Below, in pieces: positions 1 through 9,546 of a stretch of 64,000 bases of DNA (position 1 is its first letter; the number at the start of each line of letters is the position of its first letter). This stretch comes from Cryptomeria japonica (Eukaryota; Streptophyta; Pinopsida; Cupressales; Cupressaceae), in assembly GCF_030272615.1 (NCBI RefSeq), contig NC_081412.1, positions 697,914,656 to 697,978,655 of the forward strand. Reading direction: 5' to 3'. The notes below the pieces were generated by a model, which was not told the origin of the DNA, ran no database searches, and saw only the letters and a program-made list of their open reading frames with translations. The translations under genes and the position numbers were made by a program.

Positions 1-1
1 C

Positions 2-3000
2 GCCTCCATAAGTCAGCCACATAATGCACCTTTACATGTTGAAGCCTTCATACATAAACATCAAATAAAGCGAGTCCTGATAGATGGAGGAGCAGGTCTT
101 AATATTTGTACATTGAGCACCATAAGACAATTGGGATATTCTGACAAGGCTGTGAATGCTACAAACCAAATCACCATCAAGGCTTATGATGATGAAGAGC
201 GCTCGTCCAAGGGCACGGTCACCTTACCACTAAGAATAGGGCCAGTCACAAAGGATGTGGTTTGTCAAGTCCTAGATTTAGATCTCACGTATAACATATT
301 GCTAGGATGTCCGTGGATTCATGAAATGAGGGCAGTCCCATCAACATACCATCAATGCATAAAGTTCCCTCACAATGGAGTCGAGGTAACGGTCAATGGT
401 GATCCAAATCCATTCATATATTGTAATAACTTGAGATCACATACTGAGACTATCATTCCCAGCAATCGTGAGGCTACTCCTTCAGCATATATTGATCCTG
501 AGTCATTAAAGCCCTCGACATCCAAACAAGGTGAACTTAGAGCCAAGTTTCAAGAAAAAGGCATGGGAGAATACACTCTGAATCAAACAATGTTTTTACG
601 ACAAGTCATGACCTCTCCCAAGGAATATGGGAGGCCTCATCCTAACAAGCAAATCTCCATCATGATACTCAAATGGGATCCTACCATCTTTCAAAAATGG
701 GGTGAACTAGAAGAAGAAAATTTATATAAAATGCTCTATAAGGACGTTGAAGAGGACACACATGATCAGATTATTATACCCTGTGAGAACTATGGCAAAG
801 GCTTCAAAATTTTGCAAAGATTCGGGTATGATGGAAAAAGCCCTCTCGGACTACGCAAAGAAGGTGTCATGGAGCCCTTACAACCTGAGCTAACTACAAG
901 AAGGGAACGCTCCAAGGGGCTTGGTTTTCTGAATCCCAGACTACATAATAAAAGAACAAAAGAGGTATGGCGAATTAAAGTTGCCGAAGTTCAACAAGAG
1001 GATTACTATTCCACAGACTCCAATGAGTGGGAATGGGGTTCAGACAAATCCTCCAGTGACTATGAGCTCACCGAGACATTTAGAGAGCCAGATGAACCTA
1101 CAGAGGAGGAGGAATTTTACAAAAAGTTCAGAGTTGGTCAAGAACCAACCCATAAGGATCCCGCACAAGCTTCATTTCAAGATCCTAGGTCAAAATCACA
1201 TAGGATGAGGACACCTGTCCTAGAAGGCTCTACTAGTGATGACAATTTGGATTTGCTCACGATCGAAACTGATGAGGAGAGTGCCATCGATGACCTCAAT
1301 GTTTACCTTGACATACCTGAATATAACCACATCTTCACTCTTCGTCCAGCAAACTCTGAAAACACTAATGACCTTCCCCTTGTTCACCCCCAACTCATTG
1401 ACTGGGATCATGAAGGACTAGCACAATTTGATACATTTCAAAATGACGAAGCTATTATCGACTACCTTGGCATTCGAGATGATCTTCCCCCTGGAGACCA
1501 CAAAGAAGGATACGCCATAGAGCTCAACAACATAGCATACTTTGGTGAGGGTGTCAGGCCTTCTAGTCGCAAAAATGTGAAAATAAAAACAAAACAAGGG
1601 TCTTATGGCGAAAACCACACTATGGCGCTATCTGACTCCAAAAAAGTAAAAAGAAAGGACGTATCTGAGGGTGAAAACCTCTCTGAGGCGCCCGAAGATG
1701 GAAGGCTCGACATTCTCCCAGCATCATATGAGGAAAAATCATCCATGTTGGTAGAGGAGACTATAAAGACAAACATTGGTACAGCAGAGGTTCCACACAA
1801 CATATTTTTGGCTCAATCATTGACAGAGGCTGAGAGGACAAAATTCATAAGCTTTTTCAAGGAACGACAAATCAACTTCGCATGGTCTTATGCTGATATG
1901 CCTGGACTAGACCCGGATTTAGTAATGCATCATTTGACAGTCAAACCGGAAGCAAAACCAGTAAAGCAGAAATTAAGGAAAATACATCCACAAGTTGCAT
2001 TGCTAGTCAAGGCAGAGCTAGAGAAATTATTGGATGTCGGATTCATACGCCCAATTGATTATCCTGAATGGATTTCCAATTTAGTACCTGTCAGCAAACC
2101 GGATCGCAGCATCCGAATATGTACAGATTTCAGAGATATCAACAAGGCTTGTCCAAAGGACGATTTCCCATTACCAAACATAGACTTGATCGTTGATCTC
2201 ACAGCAGGTCATGAAATGTTATCCTTAATGGACGGATTTTCTGGATATAATCAAATCAGGATTGCACCTGAAGATCAACATAAAACATCATTCACTTGTC
2301 CATGGGGAACCTTCTGTTGGAACGTCATGCCCTTTGGGTTGAAAAATGCAGGCGCCACTTATCAACGAGCGATGACTACTATCTTTCATGATCTCATGCA
2401 CATAACAGTGGAAGATTATGTTGACGATCTTTTGGGAAAATCAATAGACAGAGACACCCACTTGAACATACTTTCAGTTGTCTTTGATAGGCTGGAAAAA
2501 TATAAGGTAAGACTAAATCCAAAGAAATGCGTCTTTGGAGTAACCTCAGGGAAGCTCCTAGGATTCATTGTGTCTAAAAGAGGAATCGAGGCTGATCCAG
2601 CGAAAGTAAAGGCTATCTTGGACATGCCGTCACCCAAGAATATCAGTCAACTTCGATCTTTACAAGGGAGACTCCAGTCCATACGAAGATTCATCGCACA
2701 ACTTGCAGATAAGTGTAATCCTTTCCAGCACCTGCTACATAAAAATATCAAGTTCAAATGGGATGAGAACTGTCAACAGGCTTTTCAGACGCTCAAAGAT
2801 TATCTTTTGAACCCACCAGTCTTGATGCCACCAATTCCAGATCAACCTTTGTTACTCTACATATCAGCTACTCCAACAGCACTGAGGGCACTCCTAGCAC
2901 AACAAATACCTGACGGCAAGGAAAAAGCAGTCTACTATATCTGTCGCACATTGGTGGGATATGAGCTAAACTACACTCCAATCGAACGTGCGTGTCTCGC

Positions 3001-3577
3001 TGTGGTCTTTGCTTCACAGAAGTTACGACATTATATGCTCACTCACAAGACTAAGTTGATTGCCAGAATTGATCCACTAAAATATCTTCTCAACAAAGCT
3101 ACACTTACTGGGCGGCTGGCCAAGTGGGTAATGATTTTGAGTGAATTTGACATTGAATACGTGGATAGAAAAGCTATAAAAGGACAAGCAATTGCAGATC
3201 AACTGGAAGATGCTCCCATGATAGATGATGTTCCTCTACAGTCAGAATTTTCAGATGAGTCCATTCTAACAATATCACCTGCAAAGCCATGGCAACTATA
3301 CTTTGACGGCTCATACACACAGCACGGGGCAGGAGCGGGTATACTCTTTATAACTCTTCAAGGCAATTCTATACCAAAGTCATACCACTTATCATTTCCG
3401 TGCACTAACAATATAGCGGAATACGAGGCATTAACAACTGGGTTAAGAATTGCAGTTCAATGGAAGATCCAAGAACTTCGTGTTTTTGGGGATTCTCAAC
3501 TTGTCATCCATCAAGCAACTGATGATTATCAAACAAAAGATGAAAAAACTAATGCCTTACAAACAACTGGTAGATGA
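2..3577 (+). CDS. Tat-type Pol: protease, G-patch, RT, RNase H, archaeal-type RNase H (partial)
   Basis: This frame is open from the window edge. The first ATG-like codon inside the window is not the true start, because the protease motif DGGA (83-94) lies upstream of it. In order: aspartic protease (DGGA, then the ILLGCPWIHEM region); a G-patch-like segment (791-928, YGKGF to GLGF); an acidic linker; RT with YVDD at 2417-2428; a first RNase H at about 2840-3240 whose expected TDAS-type motif reads ISAT; and a second RNase H beginning FDGS (Asp at 3305-3307) with EYEAL and GDSQL. The product would mature the polyprotein, copy RNA into DNA and remove the RNA. The frame is lost at an A-run near 3543-3550, after DDYQTKDEK, and the next domain continues one base on. 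Confidence 0.9.
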   Translation, partial: ASISQPHNAPLHVEAFIHKHQIKRVLIDGGAGLNICTLSTIRQLGYSDKAVNATNQITIKAYDDEERSSKGTVTLPLRIGPVTKDVVCQVLDLDLTYNILLGCPWIHEMRAVPSTYHQCIKFPHNGVEVTVNGDPNPFIYCNNLRSHTETIIPSNREATPSAYIDPESLKPSTSKQGELRAKFQEKGMGEYTLNQTMFLRQVMTSPKEYGRPHPNKQISIMILKWDPTIFQKWGELEEENLYKMLYKDVEEDTHDQIIIPCENYGKGFKILQRFGYDGKSPLGLRKEGVMEPLQPELTTRRERSKGLGFLNPRLHNKRTKEVWRIKVAEVQQEDYYSTDSNEWEWGSDKSSSDYELTETFREPDEPTEEEEFYKKFRVGQEPTHKDPAQASFQDPRSKSHRMRTPVLEGSTSDDNLDLLTIETDEESAIDDLNVYLDIPEYNHIFTLRPANSENTNDLPLVHPQLIDWDHEGLAQFDTFQNDEAIIDYLGIRDDLPPGDHKEGYAIELNNIAYFGEGVRPSSRKNVKIKTKQGSYGENHTMALSDSKKVKRKDVSEGENLSEAPEDGRLDILPASYEEKSSMLVEETIKTNIGTAEVPHNIFLAQSLTEAERTKFISFFKERQINFAWSYADMPGLDPDLVMHHLTVKPEAKPVKQKLRKIHPQVALLVKAELEKLLDVGFIRPIDYPEWISNLVPVSKPDRSIRICTDFRDINKACPKDDFPLPNIDLIVDLTAGHEMLSLMDGFSGYNQIRIAPEDQHKTSFTCPWGTFCWNVMPFGLKNAGATYQRAMTTIFHDLMHITVEDYVDDLLGKSIDRDTHLNILSVVFDRLEKYKVRLNPKKCVFGVTSGKLLGFIVSKRGIEADPAKVKAILDMPSPKNISQLRSLQGRLQSIRRFIAQLADKCNPFQHLLHKNIKFKWDENCQQAFQTLKDYLLNPPVLMPPIPDQPLLLYISATPTALRALLAQQIPDGKEKAVYYICRTLVGYELNYTPIERACLAVVFASQKLRHYMLTHKTKLIARIDPLKYLLNKATLTGRLAKWVMILSEFDIEYVDRKAIKGQAIADQLEDAPMIDDVPLQSEFSDESILTISPAKPWQLYFDGSYTQHGAGAGILFITLQGNSIPKSYHLSFPCTNNIAEYEALTTGLRIAVQWKIQELRVFGDSQLVIHQATDDYQTKDEKTNALQTTGR

Positions 3578-5028
3578 GCTGAAACAACACTTCGCAAAGA
3601 TAGAGTTTGAGCAGATACCAAGAGAACAGAATCGCGCTGCTGATGCCATGGCTACGATTGCTTCGCTCATTGATCTACCGCAAAATGAGACCTGCTATGA
3701 ATTCCTGGTAGACAACCTGCTGATTCCATCATATGAGATCACTCCTATGGAAATGATATGTGTTGTTGGTCCTGAATCCCAGTTATATGGTCCCATATTC
3801 ACATACCTTCGCGACAATATCTTACCTCTCGATCTATCGAACAATCAACGCCGCACTTTCATTCGCCAATCCTCTCGATACGTCATTTTAGCAGATATCC
3901 TATATCGACGAGGTCTAGATGGCACCCTTCTTAGATGTTTAGAGAGTGATGAAGCTCAGATTGCGTTACGAGAAGTGCATGAAGGGATATGTGGCCCGCA
4001 TACTAGTGGTCCTACCTTGGCCAAGAAACTCATCAGGACTGGATACTACTGGCCTACTATGGAAAAAGATGCATATCAGTTTGTCAAGAAGTGTAAGCAG
4101 TGTCAAATTCATGGAGACCTCATACATGCACCAGCACAGGAACTACAACCACTTGCATCTCCTTGGCCCTTTTGTTAGTGGGGACTCGATCTCATAGGCA
4201 AGATTCACCCTCCTTCTTCCAATGGACATAAATTCATTATTACAGCCACAGAGTATTTTACAAAGTGGATTGAAGCCGTACCTCTCACACAAGTTACTGG
4301 GAAACAAATCGCTACCTTCATCCTGAACTACATCATCTGCCGATACGGGATTCCTACTTCCATTATTACTGATAACGGGCGTCCTTTCAAAAATCAGGAT
4401 GTTCGTGAACTCTGTGAGCGCTTCCATATCTCTCACCGTTTCTCCACACCATATTACCCCCAAGGTAATGGCCAAGCTGGTCTAATAAAACAATTCTTAA
4501 AATCCTTAAAAAGATAGTCGACGACGCTAGCCGTAACTGGCATATCCAACTCAATCCTGCACTCTGGGCCTATCGTACAAGTGTCCGACAGGAGCTACAC
4601 CTTATTCACTTGTCTACGGCTCTGAATCCATCTTGCCTATTGAGGTCGAGCTACCTTCTTTATGGGTCTCCTTGAGAAACATAATCAACGATGAAGACTA
4701 CAGGGTTTCTCGCTTACAAGAACTAGAACTGATGGAGGAACGAAGGCACACTGCTTTTAATCATCTCAAGGCTTACCAACAAAGAATGAGTCGCAGTTAC
4801 AATCACAAAGTTAAGCCTCGCACATTTGAGGTAGGTGACTTAGTCCTCAGAGAGAACCCCAAGAATCAGCAAGACAGAGATAAGAAGGGCAAGTTCGAAC
4901 CAAACTGGCTTGGTCCTTACATCATCACAGCGGTATATGGATCTGGGGCATATCAGCTCTCAACTACAGAAGGTGAACCCTTAGAGGATCCTATCAACAG
5001 CATGCACCTTCGCAGGTTCTACACATAG
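3551..5028 (+). pseudogene. Element E: end of second RNase H plus integrase, broken
   Basis: It continues the pol frame of 2-3577 after a net +1 shift. It contains the rest of the RNase H, an HHCC-type integrase zinc finger (HEGICGPH, then CKQC), the integrase core (GLDLIGK, ITDNGRPF) and a C-terminal region (LGPYIITAVYGSGAYQL). Lesions: TAG at 4176-4178, where element D has CAG; a small deletion with frameshift near 4480-4490 that removes the catalytic-Glu region after GNGQA; and another frameshift near 4580. The last segment is open from about 4581 to the stop at 5026-5028. Integrase would insert the cDNA into the genome; this copy cannot make it. Confidence 0.85.
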
Positions 5029-6730
5029 CTCTTCAGAATATCCTAATTCAAAAATACAAAAAAATCAAAAAAATTTCAAAAATACAAAAAATTATAAAAC
5101 AAAAAAATCGTTACATGGTGAAAACCTGGCAAACAGGCGCCTTGTGACAACAAAAAAAATTGAAAAACCAAAAAAGTAAAGAGAAATAATTTCGTCCAAC
5201 GGTGAAAACCACTTCGGTGGTGCCTTGGGCAAGTACCATGGTGAAAACTAGGTTCCCAGCGCCATGCGTAGAGACACTGCTCCTCTCTCCTTCAGGATTC
5301 TCTTTCATCTTTCACATTGCACACACTCACAACCTACTCGTTCACAATAAACTTACTTATTCCCATCATGGCTTGTTATTGATCTACCTAAGATTGGTTA
5401 GCCATCCATAACCCTCCCTTTTCACATCCCTTTCCATCCATAATAAATCAGATCCTATCTGTGGCTAAGGCAAATCCTACGTCTAGTAATGGGTGTGGAA
5501 CTGAGAACACCACATGTTTCGAGGAGTACAGTTTCTTCCAGCTTTCTTCAAGTCTATCCGCGCACAATCCGCAATAAAGCAACATTTGCATCGCCAGTCC
5601 ACAATAAAGTTCCATCTTCTCCGCAATAAGGTATCAGTTTCATGGATTCAGTCAGTTTCAGATAAGACACAGTGGCAACAATGAGCTTCAACAAAATCAA
5701 ATCTTTCAACAGACTCAGACAACATTATGGTTCAGTGCTATCTATCCTTTTTGTGAAAGTGAACATTGTGACCACAATCAAAATTCGACTTATACAAGTG
5801 ACAAGAGACACTAAACTTGAGGACTACAGTGGATGTTGGTGTCGAGTTTTGGTTTTCTTTTGATTTCATCTTTTTGGTGACATGTCTTTTAGCTTTTCCA
5901 GGATGTCTTTGACTAGAAAGGCGAGGATGGGGTATCGTCACCTATTTGCATTTGCTATCTGTGGATTGTCTCTTAGTAATGCTATGACTTGTCCAAGGAT
6001 ATAAGGACACTGTGAGTCTAGTATGAACTGGGGCATTCCTTGTTTGTGACTGTCTTATCTCCATGCAAACAGGTACAATGACTTTCTGGGCCGAACAAAT
6101 GCCTCGATTGTCATAACCTATTCTGCCATAATAAAGCTCAATGATGATAACGCACAAGAAGCTCTTTCACTTTCATATCTTCTGTCTTCCATCCCCCTTT
6201 CTTGATTGACTTCCATTGTCCTTCTCGAGTCCGCGTAGCCTACTATCACATGACTGAGTATAATGACACACCAAAAACATTTGCATTTCATATAGTTACA
6301 CCTACATCACCACATATAAGCATTTCATACGTACATATAGATATCACAATTGCATCACATCCTGCATACAACACATGTTAGTACATCTCACATTTTCATT
6401 AGGTAAATGATCATTTGCATTATCATGTTCATTTGCATTACATACATTCACATTTGCATCATGCATTACATATACAACATAAAAGAACAAAAATATATTG
6501 CATTACATCATATAAGCATCCATATCATAAAACATGCATCACATAAGAACATCTCATCACATAAGGTACACATGCATATAGCTACCGCAGAAATGGATCA
6601 TCTCTCATATATAATCAAAAATGTCATGATACAATGATGTCAAAAGAATCATATGGCTACAAAATCACCCGCAGGTGTCTACAATACAAAAAATGGTACA
6701 TATACTGATACAAAGGGGAGCCCTCTATGG
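5029..6730 (+). other. Element E 3' noncoding region between pol and the antisense gene
   Basis: No supported coding sequence. It starts with an A-rich stretch (5040-5110) and three copies of a GGTGAAAAC motif. Positions 5300-6240 are mixed-composition sequence in which I see no feature. Positions about 6240-6640 are AT-rich, with many copies of short words such as CATTTGCAT and CATCACAT. Long 3' noncoding regions of this kind are usual in Tat elements. Confidence 0.6.
5111..5260 (+). repeat. Three copies of a GGTGAAAAC...GGCGCC/GGTGCC motif
   Basis: Copies begin near 5117, 5201 and 5240, each GGTGAAAAC followed 10-20 bases later by a GGCGCC-, GGTGCC- or AGCGCC-type block. The middle copy contains ACCAC-TTCG-GTGGT (5208-5221), a perfect 5-bp stem closed by a C(UUCG)G loop in RNA. 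Element D has the counterpart right after its pol stop (43864-43889, minus strand: GGTGAAAACCTGGCAACAGG). The conserved place after pol suggests an RNA-level role; none is shown. Confidence 0.6.
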
Positions 6731-8404
6731 CTATGATGAACTCCCTTCCTTGGAGCTGCCTGGCCTCGACGGAGTCTGAGCTCTAGATGTTCCCGCTCCA
6801 GGATCCCCCTGCCTGTCTGGTGGTGGTGGAGGACCCATGACCCCACCGCTGGATGCCTGCCTCCTACGACTCCCTCCTGTAGCCGTCGCTGTGCGCGATG
6901 ATCTATGGAAGCTCCTCGCCCGCTGATCTGCTAGCACAACACCATAGTATAGATCCCTCCAGTAGGCGATCTCCTCTCTGGCTCACAGCACATATGCGTA
7001 GCCTGTCCCTGCACCTATCTCGGTCCCTGTGCTCTAGGACCCTGTGCTGCTGGTACATGTAGGGGCAATCCACCTTGACCCCTCACCACCTGGGCTGCTC
7101 TCTCCTATCCTCCCTCCCTCCGAGGTGCTACTCGCCTCTCCCCCACCACTCCCCTCCACCTCCGTCGACCCCTACCTCCATCTCCTCCATCATCATCATC
7201 ATCATTCCCTCCCACCTCTCCCTCCAGCAGCTCTCCCGGATCTACCAATCTCGAAAATGGATGCTCTGCCCAATACGCAGAGTACTCTGCGTCCATCCCT
7301 GCATCCTCTACCTCCGGCCACGTATCCCATGGTAATGGCATCATCTTTGCCAACTGTGTCACGGCCTGATCATATGATAACAGCGGCCCAAACTGTACCT
7401 GATCTCTGACTGTACGGGCATACATGCCTGAGCCTCGTGGCATCCGCTAAATACGGCCAAACTACCTGCATACCCTGTCAACAAGCTGCCTCTCCAGAAT
7501 ATAGGGCATCCGCCCAATAAGATACCTGCTCCTGAATGCATAGGGTAGCTCCAATGCGTCGTCATCCCACTCCTCGCACCCCAGGTACGGCCTCCAGATA
7601 ACCATATCAATCTCATCTATGACGCGTCTCCAGTGCTCCAGTCGACCAATCCGAGGCTGTGATGTAATCATATCGTACAGATGCACAAAGCTCCGTCCCT
7701 GCCCTCTACCCCTGAAGTGGATAGGCCGTGTGATGGGAAGGTGCTCATATGCCCACACCTGAAGGAGAGTCACTCCGCAGCCCAAGCCCACTGATCCATG
7801 GTACACAAACTGATGCAGCTCATAGTACAAATGTGCCAGGACACATGGCCCCCACGCATATCTGGTGTGCTCTATCATCAGCGTCTCCGATGCCCCTCCC
7901 CAACCAACTGCCAATCCCCGTGTGGCTCTGTCTGGACACAAGTAACCACTGATGACTCCTCCGATAACAGCTGGTAAAGCTAAACCTGTAGCGGTCATGG
8001 TATCCCATGCCACGTGACCTGCTTGCATCTCCAACCTGGGATCCTAGAATACCCGTCTCAGTGCCTCCCTATCACCATCTCGATCATATGGAATCAACTC
8101 TCCATCGATCGGAATATGCAGAATCCTATAAACATCCTCCAGTGTCACTGTCATCTCACCCATCGGCAAATGAAACGTGCACGTCTCAGAGTGCCATCTC
8201 TCAGCCAACGCAGTCAGCAAACCCATGTTTGCCCGAAACTCAGGCACATATAGCACATGTGTGAGACCCATCTCCTCAATAGAAATCATATCCTGAATCG
8301 ACAACTCTGGTCGCAACCTTTGAGTCAATGGGAATCTCTCCCGTGACTCCAACATAGGCAAGTACTCCTGCAGTCAACCAATCAATCATGGCAGTTATCG
8401 TGGC

Positions 8405-8642
8405 ATTCACTGTTTATCACAAAATGCTACTTGCTATCTAAATGCATACGCTTATCTATCCTAGTGACACTCACTGTTCATCACAAAGTGTTGCTATCTA
8501 TCCTAGTAGTACTCCCTGTTCATCACAAAGTACTACGTGTGTGACATTCCCTGTTCATCACAAAGTGTTACTCACATTCGCACTCCCTGTTCATCACAAA
8601 GTGTTGCCTATCTTGGTGCTCCCTGTTCATCACAAAGTGCCT
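8405..8642 (-). repeat. Intron repeat: six copies of CTGTTCATCACAAAGT
   Basis: On the plus strand, variants of TCCCTGTTCATCACAAAGTG occur six times at irregular spacing of about 30-55 bases: one near 8410 reading TGTTTATCACAAAATG, then copies near 8473, 8517, 8551, 8588 and 8625. They lie in the intron of the antisense PMD gene close to its acceptor. Spacers are unequal and partly related, so this is a local duplication series rather than a strict tandem array. Confidence 0.75.
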
Positions 8643-8764
8643 TGATCTATCCTAGTCTTCCTAGAGGACCTGCTTGAGTGTATCCTCTCAACAACTTATC
8701 CAATCGACAGCGTATGTTCATCACAGAACTGCCGATTTGACCTAGAAGACTCAACTTATGCATT

Positions 8765-9017
8765 TTGACACACAAACGCGCTTTAAGCTCCTAAACGCGC
8801 TTATAGACTGCACAAACGCGCTTCTGCAACACAGACGCGTTTTCTGAACACAAACGTGCCTATACCATGCACAAACGCGACCAGGGAACACAGACGTCCC
8901 TACATGACACAAATGCCCCTACAATTCTCAAACGCGTCCGCATTCAGCATAAACGCGGTCTCAGGCACAGACGCGTCTGGACCCGACACAGACGCGCCTG
9001 GCACTGACACAAACGCG
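8765..9017 (-). repeat. Intron array of ACGCG words (element E)
   Basis: About 13 copies of a short word, (A/G)ACGCG with partners such as CACAAACGCG and CACAGACGCG, recur every 15-25 bases. Some have decayed to ACGTG, ACGTCC or ATGCC, as expected from loss of CpG. The array fills the donor half of the PMD gene intron. Element D has a different word in the same place. Confidence 0.8.
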
Positions 9018-9294
9018 GTTGCGCATTTTTGCACTTTTTACTTACCCTATTCCTAGTGCATTTATTGCTACTTAGCATGCATTAATGACAAAAACTTGAA
9101 ATGCGTGAAAGTACGAGGAGGTTTTCGGGTACTTACTGACTCTCCTGCATCTGCTGGTCACTGGAATCGACGAACACGGTCAAATCTATGAACCAAAGCC
9201 ATCGCTGCTGACTACTACTGCTCTTTTCTCGCTCTGCACTGTGATCTCATAAGGGTGTGGATGACAATGAGGATGTCTTTTGCCCGTGGTCTCT

Positions 9295-9300
9295 CTTATA
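9295..9300 (-). promoter_or_regulatory. TATA box of the antisense PMD gene (element E)
   Basis: The minus strand reads GGCTATAAGAGAG, with TATAAG 93 bases upstream of the exon-1 ATG at 9202. It lies between the 3' LTR and exon 1, and D has a TATA box in the equivalent interval. Also upstream, at 9441-9452, is the 12-mer CTCTCGAGGGGG (plus strand), which D shares. Confidence 0.5.
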
Positions 9301-9532
9301 GCCTACCCTAGCTCTCGCCTTCATTTCCCGAGTCAGTCTTCTTTATCCTGTGACTTTGTCACTTTATTCGCTCAACCCATTCTATCCTGTCTTTCTTATC
9401 GAGAGATTGTCTGCAATCTTTTCAGACATTTTCATCCAATCTCTCGAGGGGGCATATAATTCTCATCTTGGGGCAACTCTGTATCAGTTCTTCTTATCTT
9501 CTTTGAAACAACGCAACAAGCCGCATTGTCTC

Positions 9533-9546
9533 AAAGAGGGGCAAAA
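9533..9546 (+). other. Polypurine tract of element E
   Basis: AAAGAGGGGCAAAA directly precedes the LTR start TGTAGACA. The same block, GAGGGGCAAAA, precedes the LTR of element D on the minus strand. This is the plus-strand DNA primer site in reverse transcription. Confidence 0.85.

Larger units (their letters stand above)
6731..9202 (-). pseudogene. Antisense plant mobile domain (PMD) gene of element E, two exons
   Basis: It runs opposite to gag-pol. Exon 1 (9202-9137, 22 codons, MALVHRFDRVRRFQ, then TGA, then PADAGES) ends at a strong donor, GTAAGT. The intron is 9136-8368 and ends TTGACTGCAG. Exon 2 (8367-6731) carries the PMD: ERWHSETCTFHLPMGEMTVT, an LHIPIDGELIPY block, GLAVGW, CGVTLLQVWAYEHLP. 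After that come an acidic GNDDDDDGG linker and a Pro/Ser/Arg-rich tail ending GDPGAGTS...KEGSSS. Lesions: TGA in exon 1; TAG after RRVF, VDRVCR, FGRI and RREGG; and at least one frameshift between about 7105 and 6940. The homologous gene in D shares exon structure, splice phase and C-terminal tail. PMD proteins include the nuclear MAIN and MAIL1; the function of this copy is unknown. Confidence 0.85.

Noticed and set aside
3543-3550. Programmed -1 frameshift site AAAAAAC
   Set aside because: The heptamer is not in the required phase and the downstream frame needs +1; a one-base insertion is simpler.
8405-8642. CRISPR-like array
   Set aside because: Repeat copies are imperfect, spacers vary in length and are related to each other, and the context is a plant retrotransposon.
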